A stretch of DNA of 64,000 nucleotides from Enchytraeus crypticus (taxonomy: Eukaryota > Annelida > Clitellata > Enchytraeida > Enchytraeidae): the NCBI GenBank assembly GCA_905160935.1, contig CAJHZI010000371.1:1178501-1242500 (forward strand), given 5' to 3'. Below the pieces are notes generated by a model. That model worked only from the letters and a program-made list of their open reading frames with translations. It searched no databases and had not been told where the DNA came from. Of the stretch, positions 1 through 12,997 are shown piece after piece (the first letter of the stretch is position 1; each line of letters opens with the position of its first letter). The position numbers and the translations under genes were made by a program.

Positions 1-957
1 ATTAAAGATATAACTGCTATAAAGGTATGCAATTATTTACCACATTTCTATCTATAAAAACGTTAGTACTTTCATAAAAACAAGAAAAAACTCATTCTTT
101 CTCATGTAACTGAGAGAGAGAGATATGTGATTATTTCAGCATCAACACCAAATCACTGACAAACACAAATAGAAATAAACATTTAAAAGAAATAAAATAA
201 AAAATTCTCAGAAACACAGGGTATCAAGCAGTCTTAAGAAACTAGAACAACGGCCGTCAGGGAAGATGATACACATCTTATCTAGCTGACCATCGTCTAC
301 AACTATATTAATGTCATGTTTAATGCAAAATCAAGTTAAATACACACTTTAGCTAAGCAACAATTCTAGCTGGACATTTATACAAAAGAACCAAACTTAT
401 TTACAAACCATGAAACAATTTTTAACGTTTAGTGAATTCTGCTAGGGACCTCGGACTGCGGATATCAGGAGGTATTTGGTTCCAAGAATTGATAAAGCTA
501 TAGACATAAGATAAGTTCTCACTGTGCTTGAATTGATAATCTAGACTCATATTAATGAACTGCTTTTGAAAATATTTTTCCCATTTATCTTTGGCTATTT
601 GAAATGCCTTCGGAAATTGATAATGACTATAGATTCAGGTCGGCTGATTCGGCTACAGACGAAATCCTTAGTATTGTCATGAGGAGCCAGAACCGGAAGA
701 GAGACAGGAAGTTAAATATTCATTGATTGATTAATTGGTTGCTTGATTGAATGATTGAATGACTGACATGTTAATTGATTGAATAATTAATTTATTGATT
801 AACAGCGTAACCCAAATTTAATAATTATTTTAAAGTACAAGTTGGAATCTGATTTTTTTTATTCAAAAAAGTGAAATAAAGTTAAACCTTTGTTCTCGTA
901 CACAAGCAAGAATGATGAATAGAAAGCGAAGCCATCATATTAAACCAGAGAACTTAC
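1..957. other. Intron of the DZANK1-like gene, no coding signal
   Basis: This A+T-rich stretch lies downstream (minus-strand sense) of the last DZANK1 exon in the window. I see no exon-like reading frame or known repeat. It contains only a short GA run near 113-122 and a degenerate TTGATTGAATGA-type run near 722-800. The rest of the gene, which in vertebrates carries the zinc ribbons and ankyrin repeats, should lie beyond the left edge. Confidence 0.5.
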
Positions 958-1290
958 CAGATATTCCTCTGTTTCATAAAATGGATCTCTCTTTTTCAGC
1001 ATCTCTTGTTTGGTTTCTTTCTTGGGGGCAGTTGGCTTCATTGCTGCTGCTACCTTACTCACAGTGCCAATATTAAGCTTAGACTTAGGCTTTGGAGGTT
1101 CCTTCAAGGGCACCTTTTCAACAGGTTTAGGTGGAGGTGGAGCGGGCGGATCTGGCTTAGACTCAACTGGAGCAGGCTTCTCTTCCTTTGAGATCTTTGC
1201 TTTGGGTTTTTGAGCTGAGTGACCAGCTTTAAGAATGGAAACCGTGAGTAGAAATTCATCATCTTCTTCATCGAAATCAGCTTGAATAAT
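958..1290 (-). CDS. DZANK1: DZANK1-like coding exon 7, Pro/Lys-rich
   Basis: The acceptor is TGTTTCAG and the donor a perfect CTG|GTAAGT, phase 0 on both sides. It has 111 codons: an acidic start ([12 protein letters not shown]), then a long Pro/Lys/Glu-rich disordered segment, ending [10 protein letters not shown]. Confidence 0.8.
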
Positions 1291-4200
1291 CTGAAACAAA
1301 TAAAGTATGAGTCTCTAAGTGATAAGCATTATCTTTCCTTAAACTCCAGTACACCTAGCGTCAGGATCTGAATAAACGTTTTCTATTCATCTTAGAAAAT
1401 TTTGTAACAATTTCTGAAGCTTAGACGCTTAACAACCGAACGCTCTCTCTGACTTTGGTTTAAATCTTAGTGCTTTGTCGCCTTTTACGACAAGTGCAAT
1501 CTATGGTTTGTCTATTATTCAACAGCTTGGACATTTTATATAATACGAACACCATGAGTGCCTAGGTTAGGAAAGAATGGAGGACTTAACCGTAAAAAGG
1601 AGCAGCCTCATCATTAATATTCAGGATCGATATGTAAATATAATATCATAAGAATAAATGCATAACTTTCAAAAAGGAATCTGTTATACAAGTATATAAT
1701 ACATTAAGATAACTGCACAATGTACGTATGAATCAAATGACTTTGGAATATATAATTGTGCATAACTATTTTCCAACTAGTTACATTTTTTAATTAATAC
1801 AAAGTTCCGATGGATAAAAATTATAATATTGACTATGCCTCCTCGTATATGGCTTAATTTAATAATTATCTAACTCTGCCAAGCCTTGGTGTTCCAATGG
1901 CAGTTCTGAAATATGTGTCAGAATGGCATCTTTCCACTAAGTGCGCGTAAATGTGCTCCAGTTGCCCCTTCCAGTCACCTACACATACACATACACACAA
2001 AACACAAGGTATAAATGAAAATGCTAATGTTGAAAGCTAGGAACATTGGAATCTCTCAGATCAGACTTCTTTAACATGGGAACACAGAGTACGCGATCCA
2101 GTACTAAAAATGTACATTTTTTACATTTAACTTAAGCTTTAAGTTTTGTGTCTCGGCTCTAGCAGAGTCAATTACATGTATAATGAGCGTGTCGTATTAA
2201 AAGGCTGAGAAATGCAATGGGAAAGCACTAGAAAGCCACTTTTCTCTCAAAATATTGACGAAAGACAGAACAAAAGCTTAAGACATAGCCTTTACTGAAA
2301 GATCTACCAGTTGGTCATTTGAGTGCAGTGATGTGCGTGAAAACAGACTGTAATTAAATTCTCTCAACGAATTTTGCTAATTGATTCATTTATTTTTAAA
2401 TTCAATTAACTTTGGGAGTCTCTCTCACATCTATATCTATAAAGTGGCAATTAATCATAATAAGAAGCTGACCCGGTGGCGTGTTGGTACGTTGTTGGAC
2501 AGCGAATCAGTAGGAGCAGGGTTCAAATCCAGTGCTCTCCCGTCACTGAGATGCGATCGAGCAGGAAACTGATATTTAACTTGGTTTAAGCACTTTGCTT
2601 TTATAATGGTCTCCTTAAACCTCGTATACGAATTTTATACAATTAGCATTTTCACAATGGTACTCCTGAGATAGGTATAAGCTTCAGAGATTTGTAAAAA
2701 TATTATATAGTAACAGTAGACCTACAATTTTACTGCCTTAAATAATTTCAATTATTTCAAAACGTATTGCATTACACATTCAATTTTATTATATACTGGT
2801 AAAGCTGATAATGCTAATGTTAACGTCAGTTTCCTCATCGAAAGCGATGTCAGTGACGGCCGAGCTCAGGATTTGAACCCCGCACATACTGATCCGCGGT
2901 CGAATATCTTACAGACATGGCCACTGGCTCAAGCCAGTGGCGATGTCAGTAAGAACAAAAGTATTGTCTTTGCATAATACTGTGTAAAGTGAGCCAAGTA
3001 ATTGCCAACGCAACATAGGCCTACCACTTCTTTTCTACCACGCTGAATTGAGTTCATTTGCAGTTTCCTTACTCGATGTAAAATATTAATTATCAGTAAG
3101 AGAATGCTTGGGATTAGAACTCCGCACCTATTGGTTTGATTGCTTGCTTTACCGACACCTGAAGGAGAGACAATTGTCGGTAGAACAAGTTACTATGAGT
3201 AGATAGATTCTTTAAAAGGTCGATGTCGTGTGAATGTTAGCTTCGCAGAAGAGGACATAGTTCGTCAGATGAAATGCAATCTGATTAGCAGAAAATTCAA
3301 AAATGACAATCTCAAGGAATACAAAGATTTGGTTAAAACTACATCAAACGATGGATTTCTGCTTTGAAACTACGATAAGCAGAATATACACTGATTTGCA
3401 GTCGGAAACCTAACAGATCACTTCATTGGTCAAACGGTTTAGTAAAAATATCCGCTGTAATGAAGAAATAAATCAAATTAAAACTAACATTACAATCAAG
3501 TATTTTCAATAATAGCAGAATCAGTACGCTACATAAATAAATTACATGACAAATCAAATATGAGATCATCGGTCGATGCTGATAGAGCTGAGATAATATT
3601 GCCCTGACAACAGTATAGTATATACAGTAAGAGGAAACCAATATCTAAGGCATATTATTTAGCAAGAAACTGAATGACTACTAGATAATATTTTATAATA
3701 TCTAAAAGCTAAAGCTGATGTCAGTTTCATGATTCTAAATTATATCAATGCCTAAGCAAAGCAAAGAATAATAGGCCTATACTGCCATATTTATATTAAT
3801 AGACACTATAAATAAACCAGAAATAGTATCAGACATTGACTAATTAAACACGTATTTTAGCAGTATAATTTGAAATGTAGATTGAACCTCCGTTTCATAT
3901 TAATACCTCCTAGGAATCATTGATACACACCATTTCCAGAGCTTTCCATTTTGAACTCGGGTTCTTTGGTGACGTACTCAATAGCCGGAGGTCTCGGAGT
4001 CGCTCGCTGAGTCTCAGCCTGTATGAGTAATCTCAGGTCAGACAAACTCATCCGTGGCTGATCAAAGTTCTGCATCACAATATACAACACCCATCAACCA
4101 GAGTTCTGTATTACAATCATAAGTATAAACTTGCAGAGGCTTGCTAGATTCATGCCAAAACTAAATTTCAGAAACTGGGTCCTGTATTATTACAACAGCG

Positions 4201-6150
4201 CATTCCCAGGTTGGCCACAGGTTTCGTCAAATGAAATTCCCTGAGTTTTCCAGGTTTTTCAGAGTCATTTTTTTTAAATTTCAGACAATTTATACGCGAA
4301 AACCGACATTTCTTAGCACACAGTTGCACTAAATAGCATCAAATTCAATGTCATTGGATACAGTGTAGAAATTATAATGCGGCAGTCAATACTCTTTATT
4401 TCTGTTCTGAGCAGAAAGGAACACAATATCTTAATCTTTAATTTTGTATTAAAAAAAGTAAACAGCTAACAGACTTCCTCTAAAAACAACACGCTACAGA
4501 TGATTGTCTTTTTTCAACTGGGTGATCTCACTTTCGATTTCCCGGCTTCTTCTGCAGCAGACCGTTGTACTTTGCTTTTCTTCTCCAGCACAGTTTTTAC
4601 CATTTCCGCTGCTCTCTTTCGACTGGCGAGAGTCTTTTCTTTGCCGGCTTTATTTCTTTTCTGAGCCTCCTTGGCCAAATTGTAGCGTGATCTTGCTCCT
4701 CTCTGAAACTGAATCATCTGTTTGTCTATCACAACCTTTAGGACTCCGCCTGCTGCATTGACATGACCAAGAACGATAGGACAACTGATTCATTACTATT
4801 TTCAACGCTCACAAGATTTCACTCTTTGTTACAGTCTCATTTTGCAAGTAATTTTTAGAGTGCCAAAGCTGCTTTTAACATCATTCTTTTGAACTACCAG
4901 TTCCTTTGGTGTGTGAGGAACTACTGGGGAAGTAATTGCTGCTGCTAAATCTGTTTGCATACTGAAAGCCTGAGCAACATATGTACTCGTTGGTAAAAAA
5001 GATGAAGGAGCTTCTGCAGTTGTAACAGAATGCTCAAATTGCACAGACTCAGTTGATGATGTTGCTTTTGTTATTGAGAGAAATGTGCCAATACTGTAGT
5101 AATTTTTTGATGTGACAAATTTGTCTCGACAATTTGTTTAGCCCATCAAAATTTTCCCTGAGTTACCATCAAATTCCCAGAGTTTTCAGGTTTTCCAGAC
5201 AAAACTAAATTCCCCGAGTTTTCCAGGTTTTCCAGGTCTGTGGCCACCCTGATTCCTGAATCGAACATATTTGTCAATAAAAAGGCTACAAAGCTTAGTT
5301 TAACACTTGTTTAATGCCACAAGCGATACTTTCATATATGATCCGCATGGATTCAATGCGACGGCTTCCTGCTTTAACAGCAAAGTTGCATTCCCCTGAG
5401 CCATCCAAGTGTAGCCTTAGTACAAAGAATAGATCCGTTGCCTAGGTATATATATATATATTTTTGACTTTTGTTAGACACAATGTATATATAAAATCAC
5501 AATAAAAAGTAAAAGTATAAGTAAAAGGAAGAAGATAGGAAAACCTATTCAGCAAACTAATAAACAAACAACTGATTTTAAATTTAAATGAGAGAATTAA
5601 TCAAACACTTAGAGTGAGACCTTGAGGACGTTGTTGGTGATGGCACCCAGCTGTGCTTCGTACGGTGTGGAGAACCCTCCAGCAGTGCCCAGAGCCCAGC
5701 CAGGCAGAGAATTGGGTGGAACACCCCAAAAGTTGATTTGAGTACCGGAGTAGTTTGTAGGATTTATAGGCCCATCAGGCAATCCTTCAGACTCACGCTT
5801 GCGCTGACCTAAAGAACAATAAGCAAAGTAATTTAAAATGAAACACGTTTCATTTATACTGAAGATATGGTTACAAAGCTTCATCTTAATGTAATAATCA
5901 ATATACATGTATATTGTTACTATATTATGTAATAAATAGAATACTTATACTTTGCTATTATAAACCCTTTTTTTAAAAGAACCTTATGAATCGTCGCTCG
6001 CAATGGATCCTAGCCAATAAGGTTTATAATAGCGGTAGTTCTCATAATAGATCGTCTAAACTGATTTAATCCAGATATTTTCCTTGTAGTCACTATTCAT
6101 AATAGCAACTCTTCTTAGCAGAATTTTCATACAATCTCTATATATATTGC

Positions 6151-6225
<75 letters not shown>

Positions 6226-6621
6226 AACCCGACCACACCCGAGTACAACACGGGTCCCCGTGTTGTACTCGGGTGTGGATGGCCCACTGCAGAATAGGAC
6301 AACCGCGAGCAATCTGCCGCGTGTACGTAAGAGGCGACTAAAGGCAGGAGCTGAGGATAGCAAGAGGGGACCCACCTCACCATGAAATATTTTCCCCCAG
6401 GATTAAATGGTAATTAATCCACCGAACTGAGGAAGGCAACGGGAAACCACCACAGAAGCCATATTTTTCTCAATCTATAGGCTACATAAGGTAAGGATAA
6501 GGCATTGACTTTGTGAAGGGATTAATTTGTTGATCTAAGGAGTGTTCTTATGGAGCGAGAAAACAGACTTCGAGTATGAATATGTACCTTGAACCTGGCA
6601 CTTGGCAGTGCACTGAAGAAG

Positions 6622-6703
<82 letters not shown>

Positions 6704-9700
6704 CTCTATTAAATAGTTCTGACAATCATTAATCACTGCAACAGTCACAAGCAATTTCACAAAATGTTTAGAGAAGCAGATAAATCATGCAAATTATAGC
6801 CTAAATATAATTATATCCAATATTATAATTTTTAGTTCGTTTCAATAATCTCTTTTCCTCTGTAAAATGTTTTATATACATTTTTGGAACACAACTTAAT
6901 AATAACAAAAACATATCTGCAAGTTTATACATCACTTGTGTATTTGCATTTTCAGAAGCTGGTTATATACTTATTTCTCGCACATTAGTCCATGCATAAG
7001 TAAGTATAGGCTATACACAATTTCTAGCATCAGTAAGTATAATTGATGACGCTGGAAAACCATACCATATTTATTTCTCAAAGCACCCTATAATACTGTC
7101 TAAGAGCTCATTAGTTCAACATACCATCGTTGACGTCATATCTATATCCATCCACATCAGACGTATAGTCATGAGAGTCACGTGGTGTTCTCATCTGAGA
7201 ACTGGCAGATATCCTGCGCGACTTCTAACAAAACAGCACAGAGCCCAATTAAAGGAGTCATTTCACAGAGCCCTATCAGGCTATCAAACATATCTTACAA
7301 TAACAAGCGATATCTTAGCATATACTGCTATAAACAATCTTTTCTAATTGGATATGTAGAGAGAGTATTCTTTATAGTATCTAATTTTGATTGAATACAA
7401 GGTGGACTTAATTTAATCTTAATTCAATACGCATAATACAAATACCAACAAGAGCCAAAGTCATTAAAGAATATTAATAAATAGATTAAAAGCTTTATTG
7501 CAGCTAACATGCATGTATGCACAGGCACTGATACATATTTTAGAAACTCCAGTAAAACTTAATTCCTTTCATTGACAGTTGATTGAGAATTTCAGAAGCG
7601 GTTTTCAAAAGTACATGAAAACACAGCATGGCATGAACACATCACAACACAACATAAAATACAACAGAACATAAAATAGACACAGACAGGACTGATTAGA
7701 TGCCTAACTAAGGCAGCACTTAAGAAAATACCAGACTCAGCTAACTACTTGTAGTCCAGAGACTAAAGGACAAGTAGTCCAGAGACTAAAGAGACAAGCA
7801 CTGTAACAAACTGAATCACTTGAACGTATGCATTTGATTAACCAACAGATTTAATGCAAGCAAATTTATTGCACAAAATAGCATACATTAATTACATAAC
7901 TGAGTGTTTGGATCGAGAAAAGCGAAAAGAAGCATACTGGTTTATTCCGGTCATTTCTTAAAGAAGCTGAAGCAGCTCTGTGAGGAATACTTCGAGATTT
8001 TGCTGGTCTGAAGTCATTCTCATCTCGAAAGGAGAGAGCTGACTCAAAATCGTCATCAGTGGCTGGCCCACCAGACTTTTCCACGTTGAAAGTCTTAGTG
8101 ACAACGTTGCTCTGCTTTACCCCATCACTAGCACATAAAATGCAAAAGATACCTATAATCAATCAACAATATATCCGCAGTGAAGCTAAAGCAGTAGTCT
8201 AATTTATATTTCCGGTTATCACTTAGAGATCATAGAGGGGGTTGTACAATGCTCTACTGTGGATATAATTCATACATGATTCCAAATCTTCTACATAAAA
8301 ATTAATTTGCAGCAGTGTAGAAAATGCTTCACAAAACTTAGACAAGAACTTTGGTCATTGCAATGTAACAACAGAGTTAGTCAGCAAATATAAATATTAG
8401 GACCATTTGATTGTTTATAAGCATCATCACGGTCATCACCTCCCTTGAATCCCAGTTTAACTAGAGTCGGGATACGAATAGAACTTCTTTTCCATTCGTT
8501 TTAGAATTTTTTTTAGCAATTTCTGAAGCCTAGGCGCTCACCAACCGAATGCCCTTTCTGACGTTGGTTTGGATCCTAGTGCTTTGTCGCTTTTTCCAAC
8601 ACGTGCAGTCCACGGTTGGTCTATTATTCAGCCGCACGGGCCACAACACGGGTAACCTGAATGTTTATAGTAATATAGTACATAATTAAGAAATAATTAT
8701 TACTGAGAAGAGTATACTGCAAGTCTGTGATTTAATACATTGGATAGAACACGTTTAATTTACTCAAGACTATCGAGTACATAGCAACGTCAGTATGTAT
8801 TATTAAACAATCCGATACAATACTGATTGAGCAAACAATGAGGGCAGAAGAGTAGCAAACGAAGGTCGAAGGGTCCAAGACTCTTTACGTAATATTGAGC
8901 ATCATATTAGACTACGCCGTTACCATATCATTAAGTTATCCGACTGCAGCGCAGTAGGTACAGAGTTATAATCTCGCGTTTACTCCGCAATTGACACGCT
9001 TTCGAGACAGGAAACTGACACTAAACTAGGCTATAGACTTTATCAGAATCCAAAATCAATAGTTTTTGAGATTCACTTTTTAATGTGGACTTTGGTAACG
9101 GCAACAAACGTTGGTCAGATCGTGTGCGAGATCTGACCAACATATAAAAATATAGATGCTCTTAAATTTTCTTTAATTCTTGCAAAATAATGATAGAGAA
9201 ATATACTCAATGGACTACTAGAATTAAGTATGGAAGTATATAATTCAGGTATACGTGTCTAGACGAAATGTTCACGATCAATAATGAATCCAATTCTTAG
9301 AAGAGCAAGGCAATGGAATGTTTAGACTAAACTTAACAGACTAAACTTAACAGACTAAACTTAATATCTCATGTGTCCTAAACCTTATTAAAAACATAAA
9401 CGAACGCATTTAAATTAATGGTAGAGATGAGACTAAGTATGTGCTAAATGAAATCTATAGGATAATGGGAGTCACAAGTAAAAGCAGCTTCTTCTTCTTC
9501 GCCTGTCCCGCCCGTCCCAAGCGTTGATGATCATGGTCTTGTCTCTCCATACATGTATGTCTCTGTCCATTCTTGCATTGATCATTTCTCTTTCCGTTAT
9601 CTACATCCATTTCCACAGACCCTTGATGAACGTCACCCATGCCGACCCTTGCTTGTATTTCCAACTATTTTTCATGTCACTGTTGTATTTTCAACGATTT

Positions 9701-10809
9701 TTCTCGCTATAACGTGTCCGAAAAACTTATCTCCTGGTACGACTGCTAATAGCAATCGGATGCACAGACAAATGTGGATAGCCTAAATATTAAACAGCTC
9801 TAAAGCTAATGTTAACGTCAGTTTCATCACTAGAAAGCTATACCGGCATTTGAACATCATATTTGATCCGCACATACTAATCCGCAGTCGAATATCTTAC
9901 CGACATCGTCACTGGCTCCAGCTATTACATTATCATATTATGGAAATTAAATTATTATCAAGAAGACTGAATTGATGAGAGTGTCTGGAGAACTTATGTT
10001 TTGTGCTTAAAATATTTTGAGCCTACGATAACAGATATACATGCAATTGAAAGTGTTTGAGATGTGGCTATAGATTAGAGAATAATGGAGGAGATCAGAA
10101 GGACTGCAAGTATACAAACTGAAAGAAGATGGTTTATTAAAGAGGTAATAAAAGGAAGAATGATGTTGAAAAGAAGGGAAAACCGAGACTTGGGATGCTT
10201 GATGATTTGAAAATGTATTATTAGATGCATATGAATATAAAATCAGAGGACAGAAATGTGTAAAGTTATATACTATAGACCTGCAAATAAGTCGCATACT
10301 GAGAGACAAGGAACTTACAATGTTCTTCCATAAACACTCTTTAATCATCAGTTCTTTTTGTTAAATTGTTGATACTCATCATAATATATAATCAATACTG
10401 AAAATCAAGCAAAACCAATCCAGTTGCGAATGTACCGAGATGTATCACATACTTTCAAAAATATAACGCGGGAAAATACAATATTCTTCTGTGAATGCTG
10501 GTATGCTTTTGTGTGTTATGTGCTGTTGTATGTAATATCATGCATTTACCTCGACACTGCGATTGCCTTTAAGGTACGTCTGCCAGGCTTGAGGTTGAAA
10601 GGTCCCTTATAAGTGTACGTAGATTCTCTAGCCAATGCACTCAGCTGAAGAGGATTTGGTCTGGAACCGTCCGTTGTGAAGTATATTTTACAATCCAGAG
10701 ATTCTGAATAAACAGTTTACAATAGATGTTCATTTAATCTGCATTGTTTATACATAAACAAATAAATATATATATATATATATCTATATATATATATATA
10801 TATAAATAT

Positions 10810-10842
<33 letters not shown>

Positions 10843-10845
10843 TAT

Positions 10846-10899
<54 letters not shown>

Positions 10900-12654
10900 T
10901 TTAATTTGAAAGCAATTACACATTATCATTTTATACATGGGACACCACCTAATGTATCTAAGAGAGATATAAATATACAGGGTGTGCATTAAAAAAATAT
11001 CCTCCTATCACAATTGCGAGAGCTTAGTCAATTCTTAATATTTTGCCTTGAAATTTTAAGGTCCTCTTGTGGAAGAATTTAGCCACAAGCTTACCAAATT
11101 TGTAAAAATATTTTTAAGGGAACCGGAGTTATCCAAGCTTTGTGAAAAAATAGATTTTTTTCATTTAACACGTAACGTAAAACGTTAATTAGAATCAATT
11201 CCTTTTTGAAAATGTGCTGATCTTGAAAAGGGCCGTTAGATGATGACAACTCTGATATTGTGCTACAATGTGTGCTCAAAATGCACGCCCTGGGCTTTAA
11301 TGCCGGCCAGAAGTCTTTTCTTACAGATAAAATTGCGCTGTCAATGGACTGCTGTGGTAGGTCTTTCCAGATCTCTTGAAGAACAGCCTTTAATTCCATT
11401 GTGTTTCTGGGTTTGGTCTTGAAAGCACGATACTTTTCCAACATGGGTCTCCAGACAAAGAATCAGGTGAATTAAAATCTGGAGAATTAGGAGGCCAATC
11501 ATCCATTTTTATGAAATCTGGCCTGTATTGTACAAGAAAGTATTGCGCAAGACGTGAAGTGTGAGCCGGCGCGACGTCCTGTTGAAAAATTAAATCATTT
11601 GACTTTAACTTGTTACACTCTTCAATCAGTTTCGGCAGAATAGTGTTAGTGTAATACATTGTAGCACAATATCAGAGTCGTCATCATCTAACGGCGTTTT
11701 TCAGGGTCAGCACATTTTCAAAAAGGAATTGATTCTAATTGACGTTTTACGTTACGTGTTAAATGAAAAAAATCTATTTTTTCGCAAAGCTTGGATAACT
11801 CCGGTTCCCTTAAAAATATTTTTACAAATTTGGTAAGCTTGTGGCTAAATTACACCACAAGAGAACCTTAAATTTCAAGGCAAAATATTAAGAATTGACT
11901 AAGCTCTCGCAATTGTGATAGGAGGATATTTTTTTAATGCACACCCTGTATATACATGTATATCTGCATGATCCACTCGCAGTGGTCGAGTGAATTATGC
12001 CGCTCATTATAATGCTTGTAAATATCCAATGAATGCTTGTCTGTTCATGACCTGCAGCTACATGTATATTTTCTATTGGTTTCACACTTCACCAGCAATC
12101 ACTGCACTTAGTAAAGATCTAATACTTCTTCACGCTGTTTCTCTCTCTCTCAATATATATATATATATATATTGTATCCAGTAAGACCAGTCATGAGTGA
12201 TGGATGTCATCTAATGTTTCTTCCATTCATTGAAACAAACTGTGGACTATGATAAAAATAATGATAGTCAGGCATTTTCTTGCTTCATACATTTGAAAAG
12301 GTATTTGACAATGGTAATTATTGGAATTTGTTTATAAAATTAATGAATGACAACATAAACTTTCAGGTAATTAGCATTTTGGCATAGCTGCATAGTCATA
12401 CAAATTGTCATATAAGGTAGCATAACTCAGTGTCGTCAGCTTTTAATATTGGCAATGGAACATAGCAGGGAAGTGTTCTCTCTCCATATCTATTTTTTAT
12501 GTACATTAGAGATCTGGTGGGTTCAGTTGTTGAATCTGGTATTGGTTGTAGAATTGGCAATCAGATTATCAATATTCATGCATATGCTGATGATAAAGTC
12601 CTTATTATTACTCCTTCAGGGACAGCTATACAACTATTAATTAACAGTTTGTGC

Positions 12655-12717
<63 letters not shown>

Positions 12718-12748
12718 TATATACATATATGTATATATATATATAGAA

Positions 12749-12780
<32 letters not shown>

Positions 12781-12799
12781 GTGTATATATATATAGAAA

Positions 12800-12831
<32 letters not shown>

Positions 12832-12925
12832 TATGTATAAAATCTATATATATCATATATATATATAATATATATATATACATGTATATATATATATATT
12901 ATATATAATTACATATATATACATA

Positions 12926-12997
<72 letters not shown>

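Noticed and set aside
2805-2955. tRNA-like A and B boxes as functional tRNA genes
   Set aside because: The same sequence recurs about ten times with truncations, does not fold into a convincing cloverleaf and is attached to a shared non-tRNA tail, so it is a SINE.
6056-6760. Tyr-Ile repeat open reading frames over AT arrays (also 10717-10992, 12499-13146, 36544-36747, 37253-37398, 41894-42184, 54597-54785, 62652-63036)
   Set aside because: They are translations of (AT)n microsatellites, present on both strands, without start or splice context.
9455-9786. Overlapping frames on both strands around 9.5 kb
   Set aside because: Composition is unlike the real exons here and nothing connects them by splice phase; possibly an old retroelement piece.
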